Positions 9,885 through 21,224 of a stretch of DNA of 64,000 nt are shown here, one piece after another. Below the pieces are notes generated by a model. That model was not told where the DNA came from and searched no databases. It saw nothing but the letters and a program-made list of their open reading frames with translations. Origin of the DNA: Stomoxys calcitrans (lineage: Eukaryota; Arthropoda; Insecta; Diptera; Muscidae); the NCBI RefSeq assembly GCF_963082655.1, contig NC_081552.1:122674458-122738457 (forward strand). Reading direction: 5' to 3'. Every line of letters starts with the position of its first letter. Position 1 is the stretch's first letter. The translations under genes were made by a program, and so were the position numbers.

Positions 9885-10356
9885 TTCGTCCTTGATATTT
9901 TTTATGAATAGTGAGATAAAAACGTAATGCAATTGAATATATCCAAATGTAAAATAATTGTCTTTGACGACGTAATCCTTTTATCAAAAATTATTTTATC
10001 GGATCCGATAAGTTTGAATCAGTCGATTTATTTTAAGATTTTGGGCTACTTATGGATATACGTTTAAACTTTCATCGCCATATCTCTATGGCAGTTGGTA
10101 AAGCTTACGGTGCCCTTGACTTTATGGAACATTGGAGCAGAGGATTTAATGGTACTTCTGTTACAATTTATACACTTCTATAGTACGTTGCAACCTAGAC
10201 TACGCATCTATAGTTTGGTATCCTTACAAGTAACCTCGAAAAAGGAAATCTACAATAAGTCAGGAATTCCGTGCAATTCATAAAATCCTTAATTAATTTC
10301 CACTCCCCCTAATTGGTACATGTCTGGAATTGTGTCCCCATAGGATTTTGGGCGTC

Positions 10357-10854
10357 CTACCGACCGTTTCGCTGTTCCACAGGGTTGAATGCGCATTCGT
10401 AACCTGCCCTTAACTCGGACTGCGTCGACGCAAAAAGCTTCGGGTTAACTAAGTTTATTGACGGCAGTCCTCTGGTCTTTACCGCCAAATCGTCTGCCAA
10501 ACGGATGCGGATTTTGCAATTCTCGGAGAAGGCGTTAATCTCCTTCTTACACTGCAAGACTGTTCGTGACCTTGCCGTCCTGTTTGTTATTGCCCTTATG
10601 GATGTTTTACTATCCGCAAAGATGATCACACTCGACGTCCTCGCGTAAGTACCACACCACCTCACGCATTCCGTGTTCGCTCGGATCTCCGCCTGCAGGA
10701 CCGTATTATGGACAGGCAGTCTAAATTGAATCTCAGTCCCTGGGTTCTCAATGTAGACCCCCAGGTTTAGCCTGTCCTCTAGCTTTGATCCATCCGTGTA
10801 ACATGATCTTCCAGATGGCAATACTAAGGTTCCGTCAGTCCAAGCCTGTGCCAC
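10357..10854 (-). pseudogene. RNase H domain of family A copy A1
   Basis: The 165-residue frame holds SCYTDGSKLEDRLNLGVYIE (first catalytic Asp in TDGS), TVLQAEIRANTECVRWCG (catalytic Glu), and VIIFADSKTSIRAITN (second Asp). The fourth block, normally HNGVRGNExADDLAV, is truncated to RIRLADDLAV, so an internal deletion removed the His and GNE part. Downstream it reads RGLPSINLVNPKLFASTQSE and then shifts frame. Three of four catalytic positions are therefore intact but the fold is broken. Confidence 0.75.
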
Positions 10855-11190
10855 TGGCAGCAGTGCCTCGCACTCGACCTCAGGTATTCGCTCGGAAACC
10901 TATTCCATTCCGTCCTGGTTTCCTATCGTCGCCTCGCTTATGCCGCGATTTTATGAGCTGCTCCCATCCTCAATCCATTCTCCCATCGCCTTTAGCCTCA
11001 TAGTCGCATAGACTGACTTACACTTAATCTGTATGTCAATGGGTCAGATATCAAGAGTAGTCTCCAGTGCCCTAGTTGGCGTGTTCCTCACCGCTCCGCC
11101 TATGCCAAGGAACATGTTCTCTGAACCTGTTGTATGGTTAGTGTGTTGGACTTTTTCTCCATAGCAGTGCACCAAACTACTGAGGCTTAA

Positions 11191-11328
11191 CTAGGTTAGG
11201 TTTAAGTGGCAGTCTGCCATCAAACTCACTGAGACGTTTTCGTCCATTGTGTTACCACAGGAACAGAAAATGGAAGATGCTTTCTAGTTCCTACCGTTGA
11301 ACCATCCGTTGAACCAATGTTCACATTC
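11191..11328 (-). mobile_element. Family B 3'-end insertion (138 bp) inside copy A1
   Basis: The reverse complement matches the 3' untranslated end of family B at 33178-33300, including CTACCGTTGAACCATC and GGCAGTC blocks and the AACCTAACCTA tail. It interrupts A1 where intact copies read GGCGTAAG; flanks GGCTTAA (11184-11190) and GGCGTAA (11329-11335) are a 7-bp target duplication with one mismatch. A severely 5'-truncated insertion. Confidence 0.75.
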
Positions 11329-12089
11329 GGCGTAAGTAAGTATTGGTCTTATCACGCTCCTGTAGAGGAAGTGGATTTTTCTCCGATTCTGGCTCCATTT
11401 CGAGCCAACGGTCCGCCCACATAGTGCCCAACATCTGTGAGCCTTCTCAGTACGCTCCTCAATATTAAATCATCCATGGGACAATTGAGATTTGTTATTT
11501 TGTTAAGCAAGAATTTTTCTGCAACTCGTAATAGGTCATTATTTGTGGAAAAACAATTTTAAATCACTCAAGCTACGATAGTGTTATCCATTAGACGGTT
11601 GATGATCTGCGCCTCTTTCCAGTGGAGTGGCAGATCTAGAGCCCGCGAGTAGGCTTAAAATAGACTCCAAACACATTACAGCTACGGTGGTTGTATCAAT
11701 CCGTAGCATGTTGTCTGCTATTGAAACCTCGACTAGTGGAGCGGCTATTCCAGGCTTACCTAGCCGTCTGGTACGCATGGGTTTCAGACGAAGACACCTG
11801 GTTCGAGCCTAAGGGATTAGGCCGAACCTATTCTATCTTCGCATGCCTATAATTTGCCTAGGCCATCGGCCTTTCCCGGCAAACCAACACGCTCTTTAAG
11901 AGGTTTGAATAATACAAGACGCAACGCTCTCAGGTTTATTGACAGCCTTGGTGCAGAAGTTAGGGAGAGAGACTCCCTAAATTGTGCTCGGGGATTCGCC
12001 ACACAGGCTACCCTTAATTTGGAAACAGCACCGCAGTCAGGCAAAAGCCGCGGTCGCCTGGAGGACAATCCAATGGAAAGATGGGTCCA

Positions 12090-12950
12090 GGAACCTTTAC
12101 TAGTATCGCTAGGGACAGTTTTGGACTGCGAACCTAGGAATAATTGGAGTGGGATAGTCAATGGACTGTCATCAGTATACTCCGATGTTCTTGTGGAATT
12201 TCCTGGGTTTTGCTCTAGTTTATGACGATGCAGGTCGGTATCGGGGCCGATACAGACTAATTACCTTCGGGGATCAATGCTCAATTGAAATGTATCGTTG
12301 TGCGCTAAAAAAGATTGGTGAGATCTGGCACGGCGCAACACTGGATTCAGTCAAGATGGAAGATATTCCTTCTCGACCAATGGCGCAAGATACTTGGAAG
12401 ACTAAATGAATGCAATCCCAATCTTTCAACCACCTACTGGAAGATTAGTAGATTTGATGAGGCTGATGGTGACCGGAGACCTGCAGTAGTTGTATTAAAC
12501 TTCGGCTGTCTCGCAGACCTCAACAAGTCTGAAGGAATTGTATTCTACGGATTAACAAGTTGAAACTGAAGATCTATGGAACAGGTGGGGTTGGGGAATC
12601 AGAAGACGACTAAGCGGTTGTTGCTGAACACTTGCCTAAGGAACTATCGACCACATCGCTAAAGTCTGGCGGATTGCAGGAGACTGAAAAGCCCCCTGCC
12701 ACAATCAAGGCAGGAGGGGATGGCATCAAAACGGGATCCGAAAAGCCCTGTGTGGGTGGGTCATCTGGTTGGACTGGCCTCAAAGTGTACACCAGCGAGG
12801 AATCACGGAACTCAAAAAGTACTTCGGCAGCAGCAGCTAGTGAAGCATTTAAGAATGAATCGTCCACCCAGCAAGGAAGAGTGGTTTCACAACTTTCTCA
12901 CCTGCACCTGGATGCGTACGGATGCTCATTATGACAAGATCTAACGAATC
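12090..12950 (+). pseudogene. ORF1 (DUF4780-like) remnant of family A copy A2
   Basis: Three overlapping frames make up one decayed ORF1. The first has DDAGRYRGRYRLITFGDQCS, the next ends VVVLNFGCLADLNKSEGIVF. The last block matches the end of the DUF4780-type domain found in insect Loa-like ORF1 proteins (vlxidxxxlxxLxxxxGxixyG). A Ser/Gly/Lys-rich C-terminal tail follows at 12632-12934. ORF1 proteins bind element RNA. Frameshifts near 12315 and 12600 make it nonfunctional. The domain name is from memory of the family. Confidence 0.5.
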
Positions 12951-13024
12951 TTGTGAGGATGAAGTCCTGGTGGAATCAGAAAACGAGGCTTATACAACAG
13001 TGGTGGAAGTTCTGAATTATTACT

Positions 13025-13680
13025 ATGGTCCGGTTTCTGCAGATAAATCTCCACCATTGTAAGGCCGCTTCGGGGGCACTAAAGGTCCTCCTGATGACAG
13101 GGGGATTTGACGTTGCTCTTATCCAGGATCCATGGGTATCTGAAGGAATGGTTCGTGGACTAAGAATTATGGGCTTTATACTACTCAAAGTTACGGGGAA
13201 TGGGAGACACAGAGCATGTATTCTTGCAAAGAGTAGTCTAAAGGTTCTTTTTCTTTCTTCGCTAAGCACTGAAGATTTAGTAGTAGCCAGCCTTGAAATA
13301 AACAAGTCTTATTACTGGCTGGCTTCGCTATATATGGCACACTACTCAGAGATGCCGCCTTAAACCTTAAGTTGCGGGTTGAAGCCTCTTCTGTAGGGAA
13401 GAAGAGACTAAATGTATGAAGTGATGCTAATGCACATTACCAGATATGGGGAAGACCGAATGTCAACGAAAGGGGTGAGCTGCGTATAGAATATATTATA
13501 AGTTGCAATCTGGCGACCAGGAACAGGCAGGAGGTACTTCATATTACCTTTGTATCGGAAGATATAAGTGAAAGAATATGCGACTGGGATGTGTTCGATG
13601 ATCACAGCTTCTCTGATCATCGTTATATTAGTTTCAATTTATGCATGTCTATCCCTTCTAGACCAGAAAAGTAAGTGGAA
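13025..13680 (+). pseudogene. APE-type endonuclease domain, N-terminal part, copy A2
   Basis: The frame opening at 13025 reads RFLQINLHHCKAASGALKVL, the first conserved endonuclease block with its Asn, then DVALIQDPWVSEGMV. The family has IQEPW with a catalytic Glu; here it is Asp. RACILAK, LSTEDLVVASLE and YMAHYSEMPP follow in the normal order for R1/Loa-type endonucleases, which nick target DNA to prime reverse transcription. The frame closes at 13363; later blocks (DHSFSDHRYI-like, 13595-13640) are in other frames. Start at Met before RFLQ agrees with the usual beginning of the ORF2 product. Confidence 0.75.
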
Positions 13681-13689
13681 AATGAGGAG

Positions 13690-14108
13690 GATGTAGACAC
13701 AATGGTCAAGCGGATCACGAAGGCCCTAAATGGCTCGCTTTTGTCAACAAGTCCTAGTGCCAAGCCAAGGGGCATACAGCGACCGCCATTCTGAACCCCT
13801 CTGGTTGGTCTAAGGAAGAACTGCAGAAAACTCTTCAACAGGGCGAAAGCCACAAACCCACCACACGATCGGACATCAATATGGCTGAGCTAAGAAAATA
13901 TAAGAACGAACTGGGAAAGGCTCAGAACAAATCTTGGGTGGAATTCATTATCTCCGTGCATGATACCTCTGAGGCCTCTAGGCTAAGGAAGTTTCTGTCA
14001 TCGAGACCTATTACGATGGGGTATATTCAGAAGTCAGAGAATGTGTGGACAATATCCAGTGAGAAAACACCAGAACATATTTACCGACCATGTCAATGTG
14101 GAGATTAA
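13690..14108 (+). pseudogene. Endonuclease-RT linker of copy A2
   Basis: The sequence from 13690 shows NCRKLFNRAKA in one frame and, from 13881, MAELRKYKNELGKAQNKSW followed by EASRLRKFLSSRP and NVWTISSEKTPEHI. This is the charged linker (YKxxLrkAqxxSW ... EAxRLrKxLs ... WTxSxxETPxxL) that precedes RT in Loa/R1-type ORF2 proteins. The product would be truncated at 14108, immediately before the RT fingers. Confidence 0.7.
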
Positions 14109-14109
14109 A

Positions 14110-14835
14110 TGAAAGGTATTGGGGGTAGAGCAAGAATTGATACCCTCTTTCGGAACCAATTTTCTGGGGGTCAACCCCTTTCCCAAAATACCCCACAATC
14201 AGCAATTTTTTAGTGACCATCGCAAAATGGGGCTAAAAAAAAAGGTATTTGGGAGTAGAATACGAATTTGATATCCAAATTTAGAACCATGTATTTAGGG
14301 AATCACCCCTTCCCCAAAATACCCCGCAAAGGGTAAAAATTGTTCGACCATGCCAATATGTGGTATTTAAGATTAGAAAACGAATTTAATAACCAGTTTT
14401 GGGCCATGTGTTTGGGGGACGCCCCATCGTGTAAACTCCCCTAAACCAATGGCAATATGGGGTTTAAATAAATGGTTTTTGAAAGAAGAGCACGATGCTG
14501 ATATTTTTTCAGGGCCAAGTGCCTGAGAGACCACCTCACCCCCGAAAACACCCCTAAATCAGATATCATGAGAGTAGCGGGCTGAAGTAAAATATTTTAA
14601 GAATGGAGAAGGTGTACTACATCCAAACTTAAATTCGTAGACCAATAAAAATCATATGGGATTCGGACAAAGGCACTTATGTTGTTAAATTCTTAGTCAA
14701 GCGATATACTATTTTCGTAGCATTGTATTTCCCTAGAAGCTCTTTAATTGTCGAAAATAAATATTCCAAGGAAAATTTTGTTCCATATAAAGTAAAAGAA
14801 GGCGTAGCGGAGCGGGCCCGGATCAGCTAGTTTTA
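14110..14835 (-). repeat. Minisatellite element with about 130-bp units, short copy
   Basis: Units contain GGTATTTGGGAGTAGAAT, GAATTTGATATCCAAAT, CCCCTTCCCCAAAATACCCC and CCATGGCAATATGGGGTTTAAAT-like blocks. They are the reverse complement of the array at 59640-61700. The right end, TAGCGGAGCGGGCCCGGATC followed by AGCTAGTTTTATATAA, matches the inverted left end of the long copy at 59385. It separates the two halves of family A copy A2. Confidence 0.8.
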
Positions 14836-16178
14836 TATAATAAGAAGATAGGAAACTTAATTGGAAGTGTCACATTCAGGAGCGTACTAAGAAGGCTCAC
14901 AGATGTTGGGCATTATGCAGATTGGCCGTAGGCGCAAAATCGGGCCTGAATCCGAGGACAGTCCACTGGCTCTACAGAAGCGTGATAACACCAATACTTA
15001 CTTACGCCTTAGTAGTTTGGTGAACTGGTATGGAGAATAGGTGCAACATACGGACCATTCAACATGTTCAGAGAACATGTTGTCTTGTCATGGTGCTCGG
15101 GCACTGAATTTAAGATATCTGACCCACAAAAATACAGATTAAATGGGAGGCAGCTACTGCGGCTATGAGACTTATGGCGATGGGAGAATGGAATGAGGAT
15201 GGGAGCAGATTATACCATCGCGGTATAATCGAGGCAACGATATCAAACCTGGAAGGAAGGGAAGAGGTTTCCGAACTTGGGCCTGTAGGTCTACATTGAG
15301 AACCAAGGGACTGAGATCTGTTTTAGACTGCTACACCATAATACGGTCTTGCTGGCGGAGATCCGGGCGATCACGGAATGCGTGAAGTGGTGTGGTACTA
15401 ACGCGAGGACGTCAAATGTTAACATTTTTACGGACAGTAAAATGGCCATATTGGCAATAACAAGCAGGAGGGTAAGGTCACGAACCGTCTTGAAATGTAA
15501 GGAGATTAACGCTTAAGGATGTCGCAATCCCCATCTTTTGGTGACGGGCCATAATGGAGTAAAGGGGAATGAAAGGGCAGACGATTTGGCAGTGAACTGC
15601 CAGAGAACTGCCGCCAATTAACTTGGTTAACCCGAAGCCTTTCAGATCGACGCAGTTCGAGTTAAGGGCGTGAACGATAGTGTGGAACAGCGAAACAGTC
15701 GGTATAACGTCGAAAATCCTATGGGGTGATCCAGATCGTGAGAGGACGAGGCTATTACTGAAAGGAAGTAAGAAGAAGATCAGTATAGCATTTGGTATTA
15801 TAACGGGGCACATAGGACTATGAGCTCACTTATGCAAATCGGTGCTGCAATTGAAAGCATGTGAAGGGCATGCGGGGAAGATGATGAGGCGTTGGAGCAT
15901 TTCTTATGTCATTGCCTGGCTATCGCGTCGAACAGACAGCGGTACTTAGATGGGGACACGATACCAGACATGAACCAACTTAGGGGAGTGGTATGGAAAA
16001 CAATTAAGGATTTTGTAAGTAGCACCGAATTCCTTAAAATTAAAATATTCTTTTTAGAGGTTACTTTTTAGTTTTTAGACTTCGGACTTCAGACAACAAT
16101 CCGGTTATCTGCTAGGGAGTAAGACCATAGGGGCATGGGGCGGATTAATATCTGCACCCTCTTTTTAACCTAACCTAA
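14835..16178 (+). mobile_element. Loa-like family A copy A2, 3' half (RT thumb, RNase H, zinc region, 3' tail)
   Basis: Coding blocks in order are the RT thumb (HIQERTKKAHRCWALCR-like, 14865-14935; LYRSVITPILTYALVVW, 14970-15020), RNase H (15380-15600), and the zinc region with EALEHFLCHC, GDTIPDMNQLRGVVWKTIKD and FVSSTEFLK (15875-16040). Frames change repeatedly. The 3' untranslated region ends GGATTAATATCTGCACCCTC and the tail AACCTAACCTAA at 16167-16178. The lack of poly(A) and the AACCT tail match copies A4 and A5. Confidence 0.8.
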
Positions 16179-16524
16179 TAAGAATTCATATTTATATATT
16201 GTAGACTGTAAGGATATTCGTTATCTAATAAAAAAAATTCTATTTGTCGGCAGACTTTTTTCTCGAGAGTTAGTTTTATATAACACATATGTTTGGCGCA
16301 TTCAACATCAATTAGTTGGCATCTTGGTCTAGTTCAAAAAGAAAGCTTTCTAGAGAAATTTCCTTTTGAGAATATTTGAAAATACTTTTCTTATTGAAAC
16401 TTATCATTTTTGAGGAGGACATAACTTATTTATTAGTTGACGAAAACGAACCAAACCAAATTTACAAAGAAAGAAACAAATTTTCAACTGCTTTAATTTA
16501 GAAATCTTTTCATACTCTGATTTT
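16179..16524. other. AT-rich spacer
   Basis: Unique-looking AT-rich sequence between the family A tail and a muscid repeat. No ORF, structured repeat or known terminus seen. Confidence 0.6.
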
Positions 16525-18192
16525 TATACCCTCCACCATAAGATGGGGGGTATACTAATTTCGTCATTCTGTTTGTAACTACTCGAAATATTCGTCTGAG
16601 ACCCCATAAAGTATATATATTCTTGATCGTCGTGAAATTTTATGTCGATCTAGCCATGTCCGTCCGTCTGTCCGTCCGTCTGTCCGTCCGTCCGTCCGTC
16701 CATCCGTCCGTCCGTCTGTCTGTCGAAAGCACGCTAACTTCCGAAGGAGTAAAGCTAGCCGCTTGAAATTTTGCACAAATACTTCTTATTAGTGTAGGTC
16801 GGTTGGTATTGTAAATGGGCCATATCGGTCCATGTTTTGATATAGCTGCCATGTAAACCGATCTTGGGTCTTGACTTCTTGAGCCTCTAGATTGCGCAAT
16901 TCTTATCGGATTGGAATGAAATTTTGCACAACGTGTTTTGTTATAATATCCAACAACTGTGCCAAGTATGGTTCAAATCGGTTCATAAGCTGATATAGCT
17001 GCCATATAAACCGATCTTGGGTCTTGACTTCTTGAGCCTCTAGAGTGCGCAATTCTCATCCGATCAGAATGAAATTTTGCACGACATGTTTTGTTATGAT
17101 ATCCAACAACTCTGCCAAGTATGGTTCAAATCGGTCCATAACCTGATATAGCTGCCATATAAACCGATCTTGGGTCTTGACTTCTTGAGCCTCTATAGTG
17201 CGCAATTCTTATCCGATTGAAATGAAATTTTGCACGACGTGTTTTGTAATTATATCTAACAACTGTGCCAAGTATGGTTCAAATCGGTCCATAACCTGAT
17301 ATAGCTGCCATATAAACCGATCTTGGGTCTTGACTTCTTGAGCCTCTAGAGGGCGCAATTCTTTTCCGATTGGAATGGAATTTCGTACGACGTGTTTTGC
17401 TATGATACCCAACAACTGTGCTAAGTATGGTTTAAATCGGTCCGTAACCTGATATAGCTGCCATATAAACCGATCTTGGGTCTTGACTTCTTGAGCCTCT
17501 AGAGGGCACAATTCTTATCCGATTTAAATGAATTTTTGCACGAAGTATTTCGTTATGATATCCAACAACTGTGCCAAGTATTGTTTACATCGGTCCATAA
17601 CCTGATATAGCTGTCATATAAACAGATCTGGGGATTTGACTTCTTGAGCTTCTAGAGGGCGCAATTCCTATCCGATTTGGCTGAAATTTTGCATGACGTA
17701 TTTTATTTTTACTTTCAACAACTGTGTCAAATAAGGTTCAAATCGGTTCATAACCTGATATAGCTGCCATATAAACCGATCTGGGATATTGACTTCTTGA
17801 CCCCTCGAGGTCGCAATTATTATCCGATATGCCTGAAATTTTGTACGATGGATCCTCTCGTGACCATCAACAAACGTGTTTATTATGGTCTGCATCGGTC
17901 TGAAGCCCGATGCAGATCCCATATAAATCGTTCTCTCCATTTTACTTCGTGAGCCCCAATGGGCACAATTCTTATACGAATTGGCTGAAATTTTACACAG
18001 GTCTCCAACATATAATTTAATTGTGGTCCGAACCGGACCATATCTTGATATCGTTTTAATAGCAGAGCAACTCTTTTCTTATATCCTTTTTTGCCTAAGA
18101 AGAGATGCCGGGAAAAGAACTCGACAAATGCGATCCATGGTGGAGGGTATATAAGATTCGGCCCGGCCGAACTTAGCACGCTTTTACTTGTT
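16525..18192 (+). repeat. Muscid repeat, copy R4 (complete, about eight tandem units)
   Basis: Starts TATACCCTCCACCATAAGAT and passes through a GTCC/GTCT microsatellite (about 16662-16722). It then shows tandem units whose CGCAATTC landmark recurs at 16895, 17048, 17201, 17354, 17507 and 17660, that is exactly every 153 bp. Later units diverge. The 3' end has CATGGTGGAGGGTATA (inverse of the 5' end), the hairpin TTCGGCCCGGCCGAA, and CTTTTACTTGTT at 18181-18192. No protein is encoded; apparent ORFs are read-through of the units. Confidence 0.95.
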
Positions 18193-18829
18193 AATTCTAC
18201 CACCTTTTCTTATATTATCTCCAGTAAATAGTTGGATAAAATTTTTACCGGGCATCTTTTCCATCAAAAAAAGGATTTTAGTAAGAAGACGATCTTTATA
18301 AAATTTTGTCAACAATTATTTTAAATAAGAACAATTATAGTTGCTTAATGTTTTCAGTTTGTTTGACTAAAATGTTATGGAAATAATAGCCATTTAAAAC
18401 CAATTCACCGACACAAAAAATAATCTTTTGAAATCATAAAACTAGTTTTAGAGCAAATTAAATTTAGCGCAAAAAAAATTTCTTAAAAAAATGCGGAAAG
18501 TGAGTCTCCGAAACTATGACTATAAAACTGAGATATTTGCAATGACAAGCTAGTTTTGAAGGATTTGAAAGATTAGTATCGGCGAATAAATATTGTGTTT
18601 GACTTCATGACCCAATGTCACCTCCGATGGGCTAATTCCTTCATCCAGCAGCGATCACAACTTCGCAATAACAGAACGATTTCGACAATTTTTCGATTTT
18701 GAAAAAATGTGGGGTGTCCCCTCTACACCCAAAATAAAACCCTGGCTACATCCTAGATCACATGTTATTTCCGTCTCGATGTCGTCCCAAATGCAAAATT
18801 CCCAATTTTTTATCTATTAATAAATTTTG
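18193..18829. other. AT-rich spacer
   Basis: AT-rich sequence with no supported gene; a few short degenerate repeat-like phrases only. Confidence 0.55.
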
Positions 18830-19101
18830 CACAAATACTTCTTATTAGTGTAGGTCGGTTGGTATTGTAAATGGCCCTATCGGTCCATGTTTTGATATAG
18901 CTGCCATATAAACCGATCTTGGGTTTTGACTTCTTGAGCCTCTAGCGTGCGTAATTCTTATCCGATCAGAATGAAATTTTGCACGACGTGTTTTGTTATG
19001 ATATCCAACAACTGTGCCGAGTATGGTTTAAATCGGTCCATGTTTTGATATAGCTGCCATATAAACCGATCTTGGGTCTTGACTTCTTGAGCCTCTCGCA
19101 T
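18830..19101 (+). repeat. Muscid repeat fragment, R5
   Basis: About one and a half 153-bp units beginning TTTGCACAAATACTTCTTAT and ending TTGACTTCTTGAGCCTCT. Both termini are absent. Confidence 0.9.
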
Positions 19102-20106
19102 TTTGAAACCACCCCGCTACCTTAAAGCCGATATGGCTAATTTTTTACTAAATTTCAAAAGTTTCCACACCACCGCTAATTTTCCCCTTTTTTATATGAG
19201 TTAAAGCTTCAAATATATATCATAGCCGACTTTCTACTAGTATTTTTCTGACTGTTAAAACCCAAGTAGAACTTCACATTTAATTCACATATGACTAACG
19301 AACTTTTATTCTCTATCACTTCCTCCATAAAAGCCAAATCCAATAAGCATGAAAAAAGACCGCCCATCCCAAATCGAAGTCTATCTACTTTGAATTCCAT
19401 CTAGATTTCGCTAACATCTCTATTTGTGAAATATACCCTTATATGGCAGTTACTATAAAATATTGGTCGAGTCTTCCATGGTATTGTATATACTTTCCCA
19501 AAGCCGAGAAAATGTCACTTGCAAAGTTTTAGACGAATTGGAACAAAAAATGTGCGTTTCAGAGCAAAAATACTGAAAACTAGGGGTACGTTAGTAGGGA
19601 CCTACACCTAAAGTTCAACCGATATGGACCATATTTGACATATTCGCATTTCATAGGCTTAAGATATTTATTATGGAGATCGATCCATATGGTAGCAACA
19701 TCAAAATATGGACTGGGAGCAACATCAAAATATGGAATGAGTATAGTATAACAATTTTTTCCAAACGCACATTAAATATACCTTTTAGGAACTGAAGATT
19801 TAAAATGCGGAATCAAGTCTATGCGGAGGATATGAAAATACATAGTCCCATACGACCTATTCTCCAACACGCTTAATGGATAAAAACTACATTTGTACCA
19901 TAATTCCTTCCATAATTCCAGCTTCCATAAATATAAAACTATTAAGATGAATCTTTCACTTATAAGGACGTAATCCCTAAAGTTTGGCATGGATAGAAAC
20001 CATATTTGCCTGAAATAGGTATTTTGGGTAATTTTGTGAACAAATTCGGGCAGATTTTTTTTTAATTTTAATTATATTTTTATCTACAAAACGCAGAATT
20101 CGTTGT
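19102..20106. other. AT-rich region, no gene recognised
   Basis: Contains phrases resembling degenerate dispersed repeats (for example CCGATATGGACCATATTTGA near 19620) but no coding or structural feature that can be named. Confidence 0.5.
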
Positions 20107-21008
20107 TATACCCTCCACCATAAGATGGGGGGTATACTAATTTCGTCATTCTGATTGTAACTACTCGAAATATTCGTCTGAGACCCCATAAAGTATATAT
20201 ATTCTTGATCGTCGTGAAATTTTATGTCGATCTAGCCATGTCCGTCCGTCTGTCCGTCCGTCCGTCCGTCCGTCTCTCCGTCCGTCCGTCCGTCTGTGTG
20301 TCGAAAGCACGCTAACTTCCGAAGGAGTAAAGCTAGCCGCTTGAAATTTTGCACAAATACTTCTTATTAGTGTAGGTCAGTTGGTATTGTAAATGGGCCA
20401 TATCGGTCCATGTTTTGATATAGCTGCCATATAAACCGATCTTGGGTCTTGACTTCTTGAGCCTCTAGAGGGCGCAATTCTTATCCAATTTGAATCAATT
20501 TTGGCACGTAGTATTTTGTTCTGATATCCAACAACTGTGCCAAATATGGTTCAAATCGGTTCATAACCTGATATAGCTGCCAAATACACCGATCTGGGGT
20601 TTTGACTTCTTGAGCCTCTAGAGTGCGCAATTCTTATCCGATTGGAATGAAATTTTGTACGACAGATTCTCTCATGACCATTAACATACGTGTTTATTAT
20701 GGTCTGAATCGGTCTATAGCCCGATTCAGCTCCCATATAAATCGTTCTCTCTATTTTACTTCTTTAGCCCACAAAGGCGCAATTCTTATTCAAATTGGCT
20801 GACATTTTACACAGGTCTCCAACATATAATTTAATTGTGGTCCAAACCGGACCATATCTTGATATCGCTCTAATAGCAGAGCAAATCTTTTCTTATATCC
20901 TTTTTTTGCCTAAGAAGAGATGCCGGGAAAAGAACTCGACAAATGCGATCCATGGTGGAGGGTATATAAGATTCGGCCCGGCCGAACTTTAACACGCTTT
21001 TACTTGTT
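20107..21008 (+). repeat. Muscid repeat, copy R6 (complete, short)
   Basis: Both termini are present: TATACCCTCCACCATAAGAT at 20107 and ATGGTGGAGGGTATA, hairpin TTCGGCCCGGCCGAA and CACGCTTTTACTTGTT ending at 21008. It has a GTCC microsatellite near 20240-20300 and only about four tandem units, against about eight in R4. The size difference is therefore in unit number. Confidence 0.95.
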
Positions 21009-21224
21009 TTTTCTTAGAATTCATTCAATACGAGATTTCGTTTCCAAAAAAGAAATCTAATCGTTCTTAATTCTCTTCACAGATTATTTTAGTTTTATAT
21101 TTTTTCTCGTCTATGAACATTGGAAATTCAGAAACTCAAATAACTAACCAGATGTAAGACCTTTTCATTTGATGTTGGTTTATTTATTAAAATATTTATA
21201 TGTATATATTTATATTTTTAAGCT

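Larger units (their letters stand above)
8870..10300 (+). mobile_element. Unclassified non-LTR retrotransposon fragment (EN end and RT)
   Basis: Plus-strand blocks in order are LFQINNVYNLFGKLL with LIFVNHTSDISLSFF near 8900-8980 (endonuclease C-terminus), an open linker/RT fingers frame at 9064-9465, then QHGFRKSRSTITYLLAFT near 9515-9580, VPHGSHFRSILFSLFIYDLP and MFADDVKIFRSL (motif C) at 9735-9860. Frames change between blocks. FADD keeps both Asp residues. VPHGS replaces VPQGS. The VPxGSHxxxILFxLFIxDLP pattern is distinct from the Loa-like, RTE and Jockey families seen elsewhere in the window. Confidence 0.7.
10338..11465 (-). mobile_element. Loa-like non-LTR retrotransposon, family A copy A1 (3' part)
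   Basis: Minus strand from 11465: RT thumb (LRSVLRRLTDVGHYV-like coding of the GAGCGTACTGAGAAGGCTC block), then RNase H. It is interrupted at 11191-11328 by a 138-bp family B 3' end. The 3' zinc-region and tail are missing beyond 10338. It lies head to head with copy A2, which starts near 11600 on the plus strand. Confidence 0.75.
11600..14108 (+). mobile_element. Loa-like family A copy A2, 5' half (ORF1, endonuclease, linker)
   Basis: Plus-strand sequence carries an ORF1 remnant, an apurinic-type endonuclease start and the endonuclease-RT linker. It stops abruptly at about 14108 where a minisatellite element begins; the 3' half resumes at 14835. About 1 kb of RT coding expected between the halves is missing, so the gap is a deletion as well as an insertion. 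Confidence 0.7.

Noticed and set aside
17209..17511. Minus-strand repeated protein (RFIWQLYQVxDRFxPYLAQLL)
   Set aside because: Arises because the 153-bp unit length is divisible by three, so a frame stays open across units; the same words occur in every muscid repeat copy with no start or conservation of frame.
16895..17660. CRISPR array (regular 153-bp spacing)
   Set aside because: Units are contiguous tandem repeats without unique spacers, in a eukaryotic context.
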